The notes under the pieces: generated by a model | The model's database searches: none | Told to the model about the DNA's origin: nothing | Seen by the model: the letters and a program-made list of their open reading frames with translations, nothing else | Translations under genes and position numbers: made by a program | Assembly (NCBI RefSeq): GCF_007971525.1 | Contig: NZ_CP042437.1 | Location: 2,542,001-2,606,000 of the forward strand | Source of the DNA: Mucilaginibacter ginsenosidivorax | GTDB taxonomy: Bacteria > Bacteroidota > Bacteroidia > Sphingobacteriales > Sphingobacteriaceae | Direction: 5' to 3' | Length of the DNA stretch: 64,000 nt | Shown: in pieces, positions 43,091 to 52,251 of the stretch | Layout: each line of letters begins with the position of its first letter | Numbering within the stretch: position 1 is the stretch's first letter

Positions 43091-44131
43091 CTATAGCAGC
43101 CAGCTGGTTATTTTTTCTGCTACCAGGTTTACTGACAATGGCAACAGATTATCTGTCCCGCTTTCCATAAATCCGGCCTTTTTACCCAATGGCGCCCAGC
43201 GCCCGGGATGAATAGGCCTTACCGAGGGGAACAAACCAAGGGTGTTTATCCCCGCCATAGCCGCTATATGCAGGGGCCCGGTACCCGAGGCTATCAGCCC
43301 ATCTGCCTGGCTGATTAAACTAATAAGTTGTGGTAAACTCATTTTACCGGTCATATCCACTACTGTAGCGGGCAGGGTTGCAATCCAATCAGCCAGCAAT
43401 ATTTTTTCTTTATCAGACCCGGTTATAATAATATTAAATATATCCGATGGCAGTTTATCAATAAGTTTCCCATAATTATCAAGCCCCCATTCCATCCCGC
43501 TGCCGTGCGATTTGGGGTGTATGATGAGGTTAAATTTATCGCCGGATAGCTTACCGGCTAATTCCGGAGGGAAAAGTGCCCTGCTTTCAAAACCGATATG
43601 CTCAATGATGTCCTGTAACGAAGGGACAGCTGCCAGGCCCAAAGGTTTTAATAATATAAGGTTGAGTTGTGCTTCGTGCAGATCGGATTTTTTACGGCTT
43701 AGTTTTACCAGTTTGTTACAGGTAAACCAATGAAAAACGCGATTGGTGGTGCCTATACGCAATTTAATGCCGGCGGCCCTGGCTATTTGAGCTACATGCT
43801 TATTGGGGAACACATGAATAATGGCGTCTATTTTTTTATCTTTCAAATAGCTAACCTGCTCCGCTTGGGACAGCTTTTTTATTTCGTCGTAGTTAATAAA
43901 AATATCAACCGCTGCACAGGTATTTATAACGGGTTGGGTATAAGTGCGCCCTAAAAACGAAACCACTACTCCTGGCAGCAGCTCTTTAATATAAGCAGCC
44001 ATGGGCAGGGTAAGCACAACATCACCAATGGCATCTGTGCGGCTTATTAATATATGCTGTATTTTTGATTTGAGGGGCTGGGGCATTGTTGCAAACGTTG
44101 AATATGCTGTTGGGCCGAACGCCTTATTCAT
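43091..44131 (-). CDS. Glycosyltransferase family 9 paralogue
   Basis: A 346-residue family 9 enzyme with ILISRTDAIGDVVLTLPMAAYIKELLP near residue 28, LIIHPKSHGSGMEWGLDNYGKLIDKLP and MTGKMSLPQLISLISQADGLIASGTGPLHIAAMAG. It is clearly paralogous to the 42016-43017 product; the two have probably come from a tandem duplication and then specialised on successive core sugars. An internal ATG at 44086 is an alternative start. It is the first gene of the minus-strand part of the cluster and is divergent from meaB. Confidence 0.9.
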   Translation of the reverse strand: MNKAFGPTAYSTFATMPQPLKSKIQHILISRTDAIGDVVLTLPMAAYIKELLPGVVVSFLGRTYTQPVINTCAAVDIFINYDEIKKLSQAEQVSYLKDKKIDAIIHVFPNKHVAQIARAAGIKLRIGTTNRVFHWFTCNKLVKLSRKKSDLHEAQLNLILLKPLGLAAVPSLQDIIEHIGFESRALFPPELAGKLSGDKFNLIIHPKSHGSGMEWGLDNYGKLIDKLPSDIFNIIITGSDKEKILLADWIATLPATVVDMTGKMSLPQLISLISQADGLIASGTGPLHIAAMAGINTLGLFPSVRPIHPGRWAPLGKKAGFMESGTDNLLPLSVNLVAEKITSWLL

Positions 44132-44236
44132 TCTTTTTTACTCAGAACTTAAAACTCAATACAGGCCGTACAGGTGCAATAATAAAGATTATATTGCCTT
44201 TTATTATGATAATTTTCGTCATTTGCATTTACAAAC

Positions 44237-45142
44237 ATGAATGTGGCAGCTGTTTTTAACAACACCGAAATGACAAATAGCATTAACTTTAAACAAGTTG
44301 CCCGTGCCCTAACCATTGTTGAAAACGACCTGCCCGGAAGCCAGGAAGTATTAAAGGGCCTTGTGTTTAATAAACCAACACCAGTAATTGGCATAACCGG
44401 CCCGCCGGGCGCCGGCAAAAGCACCCTGGTAAATGCTTTGATAGATTTGCTTTTAAAAGATGGCAGCAGAATAGCCGTTTTGGCCATCGACCCCACATCA
44501 CCATTTAACTTCGGCTCCTTGTTGGGCGATAGGATCAGGATGTCTTCGCACTTTAACCATCCTGATGTTTTTATCCGCTCGCTGGCTACCCGCGGTTCGT
44601 TGGGCGGTTTATCGGCCAAAACCATCGAAATGACGGATGTGCTGCGTGCAGCCGGGTTTGATTATGTGCTGATAGAAACCGTTGGTGTTGGCCAATCGGA
44701 AATTGAAATAAGCGGGCTGGCCGATGTTACCCTTGTGGTATTGGTACCCGAAGGTGGCGACGAAGTGCAGCACATTAAATCGGGCCTGATGGAAATTGCC
44801 GATGCTTTCATTGTTAACAAAGCCGAGAGGGCCGATGCCGATGTATTTGCCAATAATCTGAAGAAGATCATAGGGCAAAAAAAAGACGGGCAGCCACCAG
44901 TATTCAAAACAACAGCATCGCAGGGTACAGGGCTTGCCGAAGTTGCCGGGTTTATAAAAACACCGGCACAAATAAAAAATCCGCGCCGCCAGTTATTACT
45001 TACCGAGAAGGCTTACAAGCTGTTAACATACAAATTAACACAGCATATAGATAAAAAAAAGCTTCAGCAAGATGTTACCGAAGCTTTAAAACATCAAGAC
45101 TTTAACCTTTATAGTTTTGTTGATTCGTTTGATAAGTCCTAA
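44237..45142 (+). CDS. meaB: MeaB/ArgK-type G-protein chaperone of methylmalonyl-CoA mutase
   Basis: A 301-residue cytosolic GTPase of the G3E class. The P-loop is ITGPPGAGKSTLVNALID near residue 54, followed by VLAIDPTSPFNFGSLLGDRIRM near 85, IETVGVGQSEIEISGLADVTLVVLVPEGGDEVQ near 150 and FIVNKAERAD near 195. MeaB proteins gate cobalamin loading and protect B12-dependent mutases. No mutase gene is in the window. A second ATG at 44270 is also plausible as start. The stop codon lies inside a heptamer repeat tract. Confidence 0.93.
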   Translation: MNVAAVFNNTEMTNSINFKQVARALTIVENDLPGSQEVLKGLVFNKPTPVIGITGPPGAGKSTLVNALIDLLLKDGSRIAVLAIDPTSPFNFGSLLGDRIRMSSHFNHPDVFIRSLATRGSLGGLSAKTIEMTDVLRAAGFDYVLIETVGVGQSEIEISGLADVTLVVLVPEGGDEVQHIKSGLMEIADAFIVNKAERADADVFANNLKKIIGQKKDGQPPVFKTTASQGTGLAEVAGFIKTPAQIKNPRRQLLLTEKAYKLLTYKLTQHIDKKKLQQDVTEALKHQDFNLYSFVDSFDKS

Positions 45143-45166
45143 GCCGAAAGTCTTAAGTTTTAAGCC
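45134..45166. repeat. Heptamer word repeats across the meaB stop codon
   Basis: AAGTCCT, AAGCCGA, AAGTCTT, AAGTTTT and AAGCC follow each other with a period of seven. The tract starts in the last codons of meaB. Inverted words (TTCGACTTAG, GGCTTTCGACT) follow at 45170-45197 before the convergent pepP end. Confidence 0.75.
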
Positions 45167-45195
45167 TGTTTCGACTTAGAACTGAGGGCTTTCGA

Positions 45196-46488
45196 CTAAA
45201 AACTATTCATAATCTCTTCAATATGCTCCGCCTCTACCGGGATACCGGCCATCAGGTCGCGGTTACCGTTCGCAGTAATCAGTATATTGTTTTCAATCCT
45301 GATTCCCAGGCCTTCCTCCGGAATATAAATACCAGGTTCGCAGGTTAGTATATTGCCAACCTCGAATTTTTTATAGCGGCTTGCAAAATCATGCACATCC
45401 AAACCAAGATGGTGCGATGTGCCATGCATAAAGTATTTTTTATATAACGGGGCATTGGCATCCTGCTTTTCAACATCGTGTTTATCAAGCAGGCCAAGGC
45501 CTATCAGTTCGCTGGTCATTATCTTACCAACCTCATCCTGGTATTCGCCTAAAACAGTGCCGGCTATAATCATACTGCTTGCCTGGCGCATTACACGTAA
45601 TACAGCATCGTAAACTGCCCGCTGGCGTGGGGTAAACCTCCCGTTAACCGGCACCGACCGGCTCATATCGGCATTGTAATTGGCGTATTGGGCGCCAAAA
45701 TCAAACAGGATAACGTCGCCATCATTACAAACCTGGTTATTATCAATATAATGCAGCACGTTGGCATTTTTGCCAGAAGCAATTATGGGGCTATAGGCAT
45801 GGCCTGTAGCCCGTTGCCGCAAAAACTCGTGTATAATTTCGGCTTCTATCTCATACTCGGCAACACCGGGTTTTACAAATTTTAAAACGCGTACAAACGC
45901 ATCGTTGGTGATGTTGCAGGCCTTTTGGATCAGTTCAATTTCCAGCTCAGATTTTACAACCCTTAAATCCCTTAATATCAATGCCGAGCGTTCATATTTA
46001 TGCAGCGGGTATTTTTGGCGCAAGGCTTCATACATCCGCATATCCCTGTATGGTACGGTATGTGTATACCTGTCATTTTCGTTGGTGTTGATGTAGATAT
46101 TTTCGGCATAATTAATAACGCTATGCAAAATTGAGTCGTACTCATGCAGCCAGTAAACACTCTCGATACCAGAAACATGCCTGGCTTCTTCCTTTGTATA
46201 CTTGTGCCCTTCCCAAACGGCAATATGTTCATTTGTTTGTCTTAAAAAGAGTACTTCTCTGTATGCTTTATTAGGACAATCGGGGAACAGTAATAGTATG
46301 CTTTGCTCCTGGTCTATGCCGGTAAGGTAAAAAAAGTCAGGATTTTGTTTAAAGGCAAAAACCTGGTCGCCACTCACCGGAAACTCATCATTGGAGTGAA
46401 AAATGGCCAACGAGTTCGGTTTTGTTCTCGAAACGAAACTTTTTCTATTATTTGTAAATAACGAATTAAAAATTTCCGAATATTTCAT
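45196..46488 (-). CDS. pepP: Xaa-Pro aminopeptidase, M24B family
   Basis: A 430-residue protein of the aminopeptidase P family, which removes an N-terminal residue next to proline. The N-terminal creatinase-like domain spans about 1-170. The metallo-core has VILFDFGAQYANYNADMSRSVPVNG near 250, MHGTSHHLGLDVHD near 350, LTCEPGIYIPEEGLGIRIEN near 385 and VEAEHIEEIM near the end, giving the five di-metal ligands. Likely cytosolic. The protein is of normal length and intact. It is divergent from the ompA-type gene. Confidence 0.93.
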   Translation of the reverse strand: MKYSEIFNSLFTNNRKSFVSRTKPNSLAIFHSNDEFPVSGDQVFAFKQNPDFFYLTGIDQEQSILLLFPDCPNKAYREVLFLRQTNEHIAVWEGHKYTKEEARHVSGIESVYWLHEYDSILHSVINYAENIYINTNENDRYTHTVPYRDMRMYEALRQKYPLHKYERSALILRDLRVVKSELEIELIQKACNITNDAFVRVLKFVKPGVAEYEIEAEIIHEFLRQRATGHAYSPIIASGKNANVLHYIDNNQVCNDGDVILFDFGAQYANYNADMSRSVPVNGRFTPRQRAVYDAVLRVMRQASSMIIAGTVLGEYQDEVGKIMTSELIGLGLLDKHDVEKQDANAPLYKKYFMHGTSHHLGLDVHDFASRYKKFEVGNILTCEPGIYIPEEGLGIRIENNILITANGNRDLMAGIPVEAEHIEEIMNSF

Positions 46489-46564
46489 ATTTAAGCCTTG
46501 ATTATTTTAATAAATCAATTTTTTTTACTTATTTGTGTAACTATTACATTTTTTGGAACAATGT

Positions 46565-46598
46565 TTGGTCATCGTTTCAAACATAATTACTAAATTTG
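46565..46598 (+). promoter_or_regulatory. Promoter of the OmpA-like gene
   Basis: TTG at 46565-46567, a 23-base spacer and TAAATTTG at 46591-46598 match the Bacteroidota promoter pattern. The ATG follows after a 38-base leader rich in A, which is typical of strongly translated genes of the phylum. Confidence 0.65.
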
Positions 46599-46636
46599 AA
46601 AAAAATCACAATTAAAATCGTTTAATCTTAAAAACT

Positions 46637-47983
46637 ATGAATTATTCTACATTAAAGAAAACAGCAGCACTGTCGTTTGCTTCTTTGCTGGTTGCGGGTA
46701 TGGTCAGTGCCCAAACCGACTCGACAAAAACCGGATCTGCCAAATTGTTTGGCGGGATCGGACAGTACAACACATTAAGTATCGGCGTGAGCGTTGGTAT
46801 TACCGATGGTCTTGTTCCATTTACAAACAACACAACAAATAAGTTTGCAGTTGATTTGGGATATGGCGTTTCATTAAGGCAGCAACTATCGCACACTTTT
46901 AGCTTACAACTTGATTATTTGGGTGGTAAAGTTACTGGTAAAGATGATGCAGCCAATTCTGCAGCTGGCCAGTCAGTAACAACTACTTCTAAATTTGGTA
47001 TCTCAGGGTACAAAACCAGTTTTAATTCTGGTGCATTAAGCGCTGTATTTAACATTGCAAGTGTTAGCTTTTTACACCGCAAAAACAGCGTTAACTTTTA
47101 CGGATCTGCAGGTTTAGGTTTAGACGTGTATAAGATTAAAGAAAACACCGGCCCAACTGGCACAGTTGTTACATTGCCATTCGGTGATAAAACAGTTAAA
47201 GAATTGTTTGCTCCAGTTGGCTTAGGTGTAAAATTCAAACTTAGCGACGCGTTAGCCTTAAACTTAGGTTACACTGTTAGCTTTATACAAGGTTACAACT
47301 TTGCAGGTACCCACACTTACCCTACATTTAGCCACTACTCTTACACTTATGGTGGTTTAGAGTACACTTTCGGTCCAAAAACAAAACAGAACTTAGAGTG
47401 GGTAAACCCGGTTGCTCAGATGTATGACGAATTGTACGATGCAGCTTTACGTCAGGAAGTTGAAGCTTTAAAAGGCCGTGTAACAAACGTAGAAACTGCT
47501 GTTAACGACCTGAAAAAAGATTCAGACGGTGACGGTGTTGCTGATCAGTTTGACAAATGCCCAGGCACCGCTGCAGGCAGCGTAGTTGATGGTTCTGGTT
47601 GCGTTATCGTGTTCCCTAAAGACACTACCAAAATGGAAGGTATGGCCCCTAAAGGTACTGCTTACTCAAACATCCAGTTTGAATTTGATAGCTCAGTATT
47701 ACGTACTTCATCTTATCCAGTGTTAGATGCTACATCTGCTGACCTGCGTGCTTCTGGTAAAGGTGTTGAGGTTGATGGCTTTGCTTCATCTGAAGGTACT
47801 GCTGCTCACAACCTTTCTTTATCAAAAGATCGTGCTAACTCTGTAAAAACTTACTTAGTTAACTCAGGTGTTGATGCTAAAAAAGTAAAAATCAAAGGCT
47901 ACGGCGAAACTATGCCAATTGCTGATAACTCAACAGAAGATGGTCGTGTATTAAACCGTCGTGTTCAGTTCAAACAAAAATAA
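46637..47983 (+). CDS. OmpA family outer membrane protein
   Basis: A 448-residue protein with a signal peptide ending VAGMVSAQ near residue 25. A beta-barrel spans about residues 35-260. A heptad region with EVEALKGRVTNVETAVNDLKK leads to a thrombospondin type-3 calcium repeat (DSDGDGVADQFDKCPG near 297). The C-terminal OmpA domain has FEFDSSVLRTSSYPVLDA, VDGFASSEGTAAHNLSLSKDRA and KGYGETMPIADNSTEDGRVLNRRV, the peptidoglycan-binding site. It anchors the outer membrane to the cell wall. Codons are strongly biased to TTA, GCT and GGT compared with neighbours, as expected of a major protein. A strong terminator follows. Confidence 0.95.
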   Translation: MNYSTLKKTAALSFASLLVAGMVSAQTDSTKTGSAKLFGGIGQYNTLSIGVSVGITDGLVPFTNNTTNKFAVDLGYGVSLRQQLSHTFSLQLDYLGGKVTGKDDAANSAAGQSVTTTSKFGISGYKTSFNSGALSAVFNIASVSFLHRKNSVNFYGSAGLGLDVYKIKENTGPTGTVVTLPFGDKTVKELFAPVGLGVKFKLSDALALNLGYTVSFIQGYNFAGTHTYPTFSHYSYTYGGLEYTFGPKTKQNLEWVNPVAQMYDELYDAALRQEVEALKGRVTNVETAVNDLKKDSDGDGVADQFDKCPGTAAGSVVDGSGCVIVFPKDTTKMEGMAPKGTAYSNIQFEFDSSVLRTSSYPVLDATSADLRASGKGVEVDGFASSEGTAAHNLSLSKDRANSVKTYLVNSGVDAKKVKIKGYGETMPIADNSTEDGRVLNRRVQFKQK

Positions 47984-48010
47984 TCGTTAACAAAACAACA
48001 CATTATTTGC

Positions 48011-48040
48011 GAAAGCCCCGGATAACCCGGGGCTTTCTTT
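48011..48040 (+). terminator. Terminator of the OmpA-like gene
   Basis: GAAAGCCCCGG pairs exactly with CCGGGGCTTTC around a five-base loop, followed by TTTGTTT. Confidence 0.92.
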
Positions 48041-48121
48041 GTTTCTGACACGATTTAAGGATTTTGCAGGGTTAACAAGATTCCGAACGCATTGCACGGG
48101 TAATTTCCTTTATTCTTTTGA

Positions 48122-48152
48122 TTGCCGTGTTTAACTGGAACTGGTATCTTTA
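48122..48152 (+). promoter_or_regulatory. Promoter of the alpha/beta hydrolase gene
   Basis: TTG at 48122-48124, a 20-base spacer and TATCTTTA at 48145-48152 (seven of eight positions). The ATG at 48161 follows eight bases later. Confidence 0.55.
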
Positions 48153-48160
48153 AACAAATC

Positions 48161-48964
48161 ATGAACATCATTTTAAAAGTAACACTTTGGCTTATAGGCA
48201 TTTTTATGGGCATTTACCTGGCCATTTGCTGTTTCTTTTACTTTTCACAGGATAATTTGATCTTCCAGGGGACGGGGTATCCTGCCGGATACCAGTATAA
48301 TTTTAGCTCGGCTTATAAAGAATACAATATAAAAACTGCCGATGGCAATACATTAAACGGCGTTCTATTTATTACCCCAAAATCAAAAGGGCTTGTTTTT
48401 TACCTGCATGGCAATGGTGGTACAATTGATAGCTGGCATACAGTTGCAGGTAATTACAATAACGTAGGGTATGATGTATTTATGCCTGATTATCCGGGAT
48501 ACGGAAAAAGCACCGGTCATATCAAATCGCAACAGCAACTTCTTGACGCTGTAAAAATGGCATACCAACATGCCAAAACATTATACCCCGAAAATCAAAT
48601 TGTCATACTCGGCTATTCTATTGGCACTGGCCCGGCGGCCTGGCTGGCATCACAAAATCATCCGCAAAAGCTCATCCTGCTTGCTCCTTATTATAGCCTG
48701 GCTGATGAGGCGAAAACCCTGTATCCATTTTTGCCCTCTTTTATTTTAAAATACCCACTCCAAACTTATGAGTATCTTCAGCATACATCTTCTCCTATTG
48801 TCATTTTTCACGGTGATGCAGATGAGTTGATCAACCTCTCTTCGTCCCGGCGACTCCAGAAACACTTTAAGCCCGGTGACAAACTCATCATCCTGAAAGG
48901 CCAGCATCATAATGGTTTAGATGATAATACCGACTACCAGGCCTGGTTAAAAAAGATGCTTTAA
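48161..48964 (+). CDS. Membrane-anchored alpha/beta hydrolase (BEM46-like)
   Basis: A 267-residue protein with one N-terminal membrane helix (VTLWLIGIFMGIYLAICCFFYF). The hydrolase domain shows LVFYLHGNGGTIDSW (oxyanion strand) near 80, the nucleophile elbow ILGYSIGTGPAAWLAS near 150, VIFHGDADELI near 220 and the catalytic histidine in KGQHHNG near 248. This is the plan of BEM46/ABHD13-like proteins. The substrate is unknown. An in-frame ATG at 48122 lies in the promoter region, so the 48161 start is preferred. It is convergent with the ABC exporter operon. Confidence 0.88.
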   Translation: MNIILKVTLWLIGIFMGIYLAICCFFYFSQDNLIFQGTGYPAGYQYNFSSAYKEYNIKTADGNTLNGVLFITPKSKGLVFYLHGNGGTIDSWHTVAGNYNNVGYDVFMPDYPGYGKSTGHIKSQQQLLDAVKMAYQHAKTLYPENQIVILGYSIGTGPAAWLASQNHPQKLILLAPYYSLADEAKTLYPFLPSFILKYPLQTYEYLQHTSSPIVIFHGDADELINLSSSRRLQKHFKPGDKLIILKGQHHNGLDDNTDYQAWLKKML

Positions 48965-48989
48965 ATAAAAAAGACGTGTGCTACACGTC
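48965..48989 (-). terminator. Terminator of the ABC exporter operon
   Basis: On the minus strand GACGTGT and ACACGTC form a seven-base stem around AGC, followed by a run of six T. It lies between convergent genes. Confidence 0.7.
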
Positions 48990-49055
48990 TATATAAATAT
49001 TCAAAGTCTTCTTATTCTTATCCGGCAAAAAAAACAAAATCCTGTAAATCGTGCC

Positions 49056-49853
49056 CTACTTAACGCTTTTCTTCTGCACAATAAAGTATCCTGCAATAAA
49101 TACAACTGCGGCTATTGCCATACTTACAAAAACATCTTTTGTAAACACATCTATTTCAATACCTTTTGGCGCCCCCTCTCCACGATGCATCATGGTAGTT
49201 ATGGCTTCCATGGGGTGCGAATAAGGAAAAAGATAACAATACTCCCAGTTTTTTGAGGCCAGGATAACCCCCGTTATAGTACATACAAAGCCGATACCCA
49301 TTGGTTTTAAAAAATCGGCCCAAAGTAAACTGAGCAGGAACTGGATGGACAAGATACCCAGCGATGATAAAAATAATTTAAAATATATCTGCGCCAGCTC
49401 TTTTTCCATGTGGTAATTATCAAACCTAAGCTCGGGCTTTACAATGCTTAGTAAATTACCAAACCCTATGGTAAACAGTACAAACAGCGCAAGCGTTAAA
49501 AACACCAGGAATATCGCATATGTATATTTGGCCCCATATACTGCCCAGCGCGAAATTGGCAGGCTAAACAGGCTTTTCCAGGTATCAGCCTTGTGCTCGA
49601 TACTATTTACCGAGTAAGCTATAAAAATAATAAACATGGGCAGCAGTAATGACCCCATTACGCCTAATATGGCGCCGGCAAATTGCAGCCACAGCATTAT
49701 GGGTGGTGTACCCGTAAGCTTTTCGGCCTTAAGGTAAAAGCCCACAAAAAGGAGGGTACAAATAAACAGCGGTAGTATGATGGCTGCCCAAAAACCCAGC
49801 GTTTTACGGCTTTTGTAAAATTCCGACCGGAACGATAGTATAAATCCTTTCAT
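49056..49853 (-). CDS. ABC-2 type permease
   Basis: A 265-residue protein with six predicted membrane helices (LGFWAAIILPLFICTLLFVGFYL, FAGAILGVMGSLLLPMFIIFIAYSV and others), matching ABC-2 permeases of the short exporter type. The starting segment FILSFRSEFYKSRKTLGFW resembles permeases of lantibiotic-immunity-like systems. It starts five bases after the stop of the ATPase gene, so the two form one transporter. The transported molecule is unknown. Confidence 0.85.
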   Translation of the reverse strand: MKGFILSFRSEFYKSRKTLGFWAAIILPLFICTLLFVGFYLKAEKLTGTPPIMLWLQFAGAILGVMGSLLLPMFIIFIAYSVNSIEHKADTWKSLFSLPISRWAVYGAKYTYAIFLVFLTLALFVLFTIGFGNLLSIVKPELRFDNYHMEKELAQIYFKLFLSSLGILSIQFLLSLLWADFLKPMGIGFVCTITGVILASKNWEYCYLFPYSHPMEAITTMMHRGEGAPKGIEIDVFTKDVFVSMAIAAVVFIAGYFIVQKKSVK

Positions 49854-49858
49854 GGGGC

Positions 49859-50758
49859 TCAGGCTTTTTGGGTAATATCTAAAAACAGGCGTTCCAAATC
49901 TTTTTGCTGTTTGCCTATACTGAATATGGCATGGCCGCTACCGTGCAACAGCGCGTTAATATCGGCAGTTTTTTGTTTGCTGATGTAGGGTACATACAGG
50001 TAATTATCGGTAACATCGCTAACAGAATAACCGTTACGGGTAAGCAGGTTAGCGGCATCAACCGTATTATCTGTTTCGATGCATACCAGGGGCTGGCTCA
50101 GGGCCTGTAACTCGCCGATGCTACCCTGAAACAGCAACTCGCCATGGTTAATGATACCCACGTGCGTGGCCATACGTTCAACCTCGGCAAGTAAGTGGCT
50201 TGATATAAATACTGTTTTTTTATACTGGCTAACAAGCTTAATCAGCAATTCCCGAACTTCGATGATGCCGTTAGGATCAAGACCATTGGTAGGTTCGTCC
50301 AAAATTAAAAGTTTGGGATCGGCAAGCAGGGCAAGCGCAATGCCCAGGCGCTGTTTCATCCCCAGTGAGTATTGTCCGGCTTTTTTATGGGCTGCATTGG
50401 TAAGCTGCACAAGCGCCAGCATTTCGTCAACGCGTTTTACAGGTACCTGTAGTAACAAGGCCCTGTTTAATAAATTCTCTTTACCGGTAAGGTGCTGGTA
50501 TATGGCAGGCTGCTCAATAAGCGAACCTATTTGCGATAATATTTGAGTGCGATGATGTTGAATGTCCTGTTCAAATATCCGGATGCTGCCGATTTGAATT
50601 TTGAGCAGGTTTAACAGGAGTTTGATAGTAGTGGTTTTCCCGGCGCCGTTTGGGCCAAGAAAACCATATATGCTTCCTTCGGGTACCTGCAGCGCAAGTG
50701 ATTTAACCACTTGCTGGTTACCGAAGTTGAAGGATAACCCTTCGGTACTAATTACCAT
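49859..50758 (-). CDS. ABC transporter ATP-binding protein (drug/bacteriocin-type exporter)
   Basis: A 299-residue ATPase. Walker A is GPNGAGKTTTIKLLLNLL near 38, the signature region is YSLGMKQRLGIALALLADPKLLILDEPTNGLDP near 125-160, and the H-loop is ISSHLLAEVERMA. The C-terminal 80 residues are the extension usual in bacitracin- and lantibiotic-resistance exporters. The ATG at 50758 is preferred because it overlaps the end of the small gene before it (ATGGTAA). It pairs with the permease just downstream and sits next to a LytTR-type operator. Confidence 0.92.
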   Translation of the reverse strand: MVISTEGLSFNFGNQQVVKSLALQVPEGSIYGFLGPNGAGKTTTIKLLLNLLKIQIGSIRIFEQDIQHHRTQILSQIGSLIEQPAIYQHLTGKENLLNRALLLQVPVKRVDEMLALVQLTNAAHKKAGQYSLGMKQRLGIALALLADPKLLILDEPTNGLDPNGIIEVRELLIKLVSQYKKTVFISSHLLAEVERMATHVGIINHGELLFQGSIGELQALSQPLVCIETDNTVDAANLLTRNGYSVSDVTDNYLYVPYISKQKTADINALLHGSGHAIFSIGKQQKDLERLFLDITQKA

Positions 50759-50964
50759 ACATTGTTGCTTTTGGCAACTGAGCAAACAGTTTTAACAAGG
50801 GTAATACCTTTGTAAAACAACGAAGTAGCGTGTACAGCTGATGTACCCATTACTGCTGATTCCTTTTTTTGCTCAAACTGGTAGCTTACACCTAAAATAA
50901 GGGCAAACATTACCGGTATCAACAACATGATAAAAGGATTAGAATTTTTGATAAGCGTTTTCAT
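50752..50964 (-). CDS. Small membrane-anchored protein, first gene of the ABC operon
   Basis: A 70-residue protein with a single hydrophobic segment (NPFIMLLIPVMFALILGVSY) followed by a short polar part. The stop overlaps the start of the ABC ATPase gene by seven bases, which argues for translational coupling. I do not recognise a family. It could be an accessory subunit or a regulator of the exporter; that is a guess. The gene lies directly next to the LytTR operator region. Confidence 0.6.
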   Translation of the reverse strand: MKTLIKNSNPFIMLLIPVMFALILGVSYQFEQKKESAVMGTSAVHATSLFYKGITLVKTVCSVAKSNNVW

Positions 50965-51069
50965 TGCGAGTGATTTGATAGAACAAAGAAATACTTAATT
51001 TACCACCTGCTAAAAAGTATTAGACCAACACACGGAGTTTATAGATGAACGCCTTTTTAAACATTTTTA

Positions 51070-51102
51070 CCAGTTCATCGATTATAAAAGCCAGTTCATC
51101 GA
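51070..51102. promoter_or_regulatory. Probable LytTR-type operator (two direct repeats)
   Basis: CCAGTTCATCGA occurs at 51070-51081 and again exactly at 51091-51102. The 9-base core CCAGTTCAT matches eight of nine positions of the LytTR consensus (T/A)(A/C)(C/A)GTTN(A/G)(T/G), and the copies are 12 bases apart, the usual spacing. An inverted third core (GATGAAC) lies at 51044-51050. The site is between the divergent ABC operon and the LytS-type kinase gene. Confidence 0.75.
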
Positions 51103-51198
51103 CAAATTGAATTATTATATATAAATAAACACCCGTATAACAATCAAAATACTAAATTACATCAGATTAAACCTTTTTATTAAGGGATAAAACGGTAC

Positions 51199-52251
51199 AT
51201 GCAAAACACTATTTCTCCGGATAATCAAACACGCGGTTTAAAAACAGCCTGGCATATTTTCTGGCATTTACTTTTTTGGCTGGGGATGATCTCGCTGTTC
51301 ATTTTCCTGGCCCGGATGAACGATCACATTACGCCAAGGCAATTGGTTATCATATTCCTGGTATTCCCGGTAATCAATATCGGCTTGTTTTACATTAATT
51401 TCCTGGTATATATTCCGCGCTTCCTCGATAAAAAACGGTACTGGGCTTATGCCTGTGTGGCTTTAATTACCATTATAGTTTTTGGCGTTATTAAATATGG
51501 CGTAGGTTTGCTGTTTAAAGATGTGATACTGATACACAACAAGGGGCAGCAAATAAGCTTTGCCGCTTACTTTTTCAACACCGTTTTTACCAGCCTGATT
51601 TTTATTTTTTTAAGTACCGTGCTTAAATTCACTACCGATTGGTTCCTGAACGAACGCATTCAGCACGATCTTGAAAACCAACGCCTGACTGCCGAACTGG
51701 CTTTTTTAAAATCGCAGATAAACCCACATTTTTTATTCAACTCGCTTAACAGTATTTACTCCCTGGCCTATCAAAAGTCAGATACCACGCCCGAGGCTAT
51801 CCTCAAGCTATCTGAAATTATGCGTTACATGCTTTATGAGTGTAACGACAACCGGGTTGATTTAAGCAAAGAGCTTCAATACCTGCATAACTACATCGAT
51901 TTGCAAAAAATCCGCTTCGGCAATAAGGCATTTATTGATTTTAAGGTAATGGGTAATGTAACCAATCAGCAAATTGTCCCCTTATTATTAATAGCCTTTA
52001 TAGAAAATGCTTTTAAGCATGGCGTGGCCAATGATGTGATGACGCCAATTAAATTGCTCATTAATGTTGATGAATGCAAGCTGCACTTTTACATCCAAAA
52101 TAAAAAACATACCCACAACCGCGATGCCATTGGCGGCATAGGGTTAACCAATGTGCAACGGCGGCTTAATCTTTTATACCCCGGTAAGTATACTTTAAAT
52201 ATCAGGGATACAGAAGATACCTATACTTGTGAATTATCGATAATTTTATAA
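51199..52251 (+). CDS. LytS-type sensor histidine kinase
   Basis: A 350-residue kinase with four membrane helices (about residues 20-38, 48-70, 84-102 and 122-142). It has the conserved phospho-acceptor segment FLKSQINPHFLFNSLNSIYSLA with His177, followed by LSEIMRYMLYECNDNRVDL and an HATPase-like end (LLIAFIENAFKHG, GGIGLTNVQRRL). The family usually works with a LytTR regulator in the next gene. Here that regulator is 1.9 kb further on, after two other genes. A LytTR-like operator lies about 100 bases upstream, suggesting self-control. Confidence 0.92.
   Translation: MQNTISPDNQTRGLKTAWHIFWHLLFWLGMISLFIFLARMNDHITPRQLVIIFLVFPVINIGLFYINFLVYIPRFLDKKRYWAYACVALITIIVFGVIKYGVGLLFKDVILIHNKGQQISFAAYFFNTVFTSLIFIFLSTVLKFTTDWFLNERIQHDLENQRLTAELAFLKSQINPHFLFNSLNSIYSLAYQKSDTTPEAILKLSEIMRYMLYECNDNRVDLSKELQYLHNYIDLQKIRFGNKAFIDFKVMGNVTNQQIVPLLLIAFIENAFKHGVANDVMTPIKLLINVDECKLHFYIQNKKHTHNRDAIGGIGLTNVQRRLNLLYPGKYTLNIRDTEDTYTCELSIIL

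Noticed and set aside
44149..44625. A 158-codon minus-strand open frame
   Set aside because: It is the antisense shadow of meaB; the plus-strand GTPase motifs are clear.
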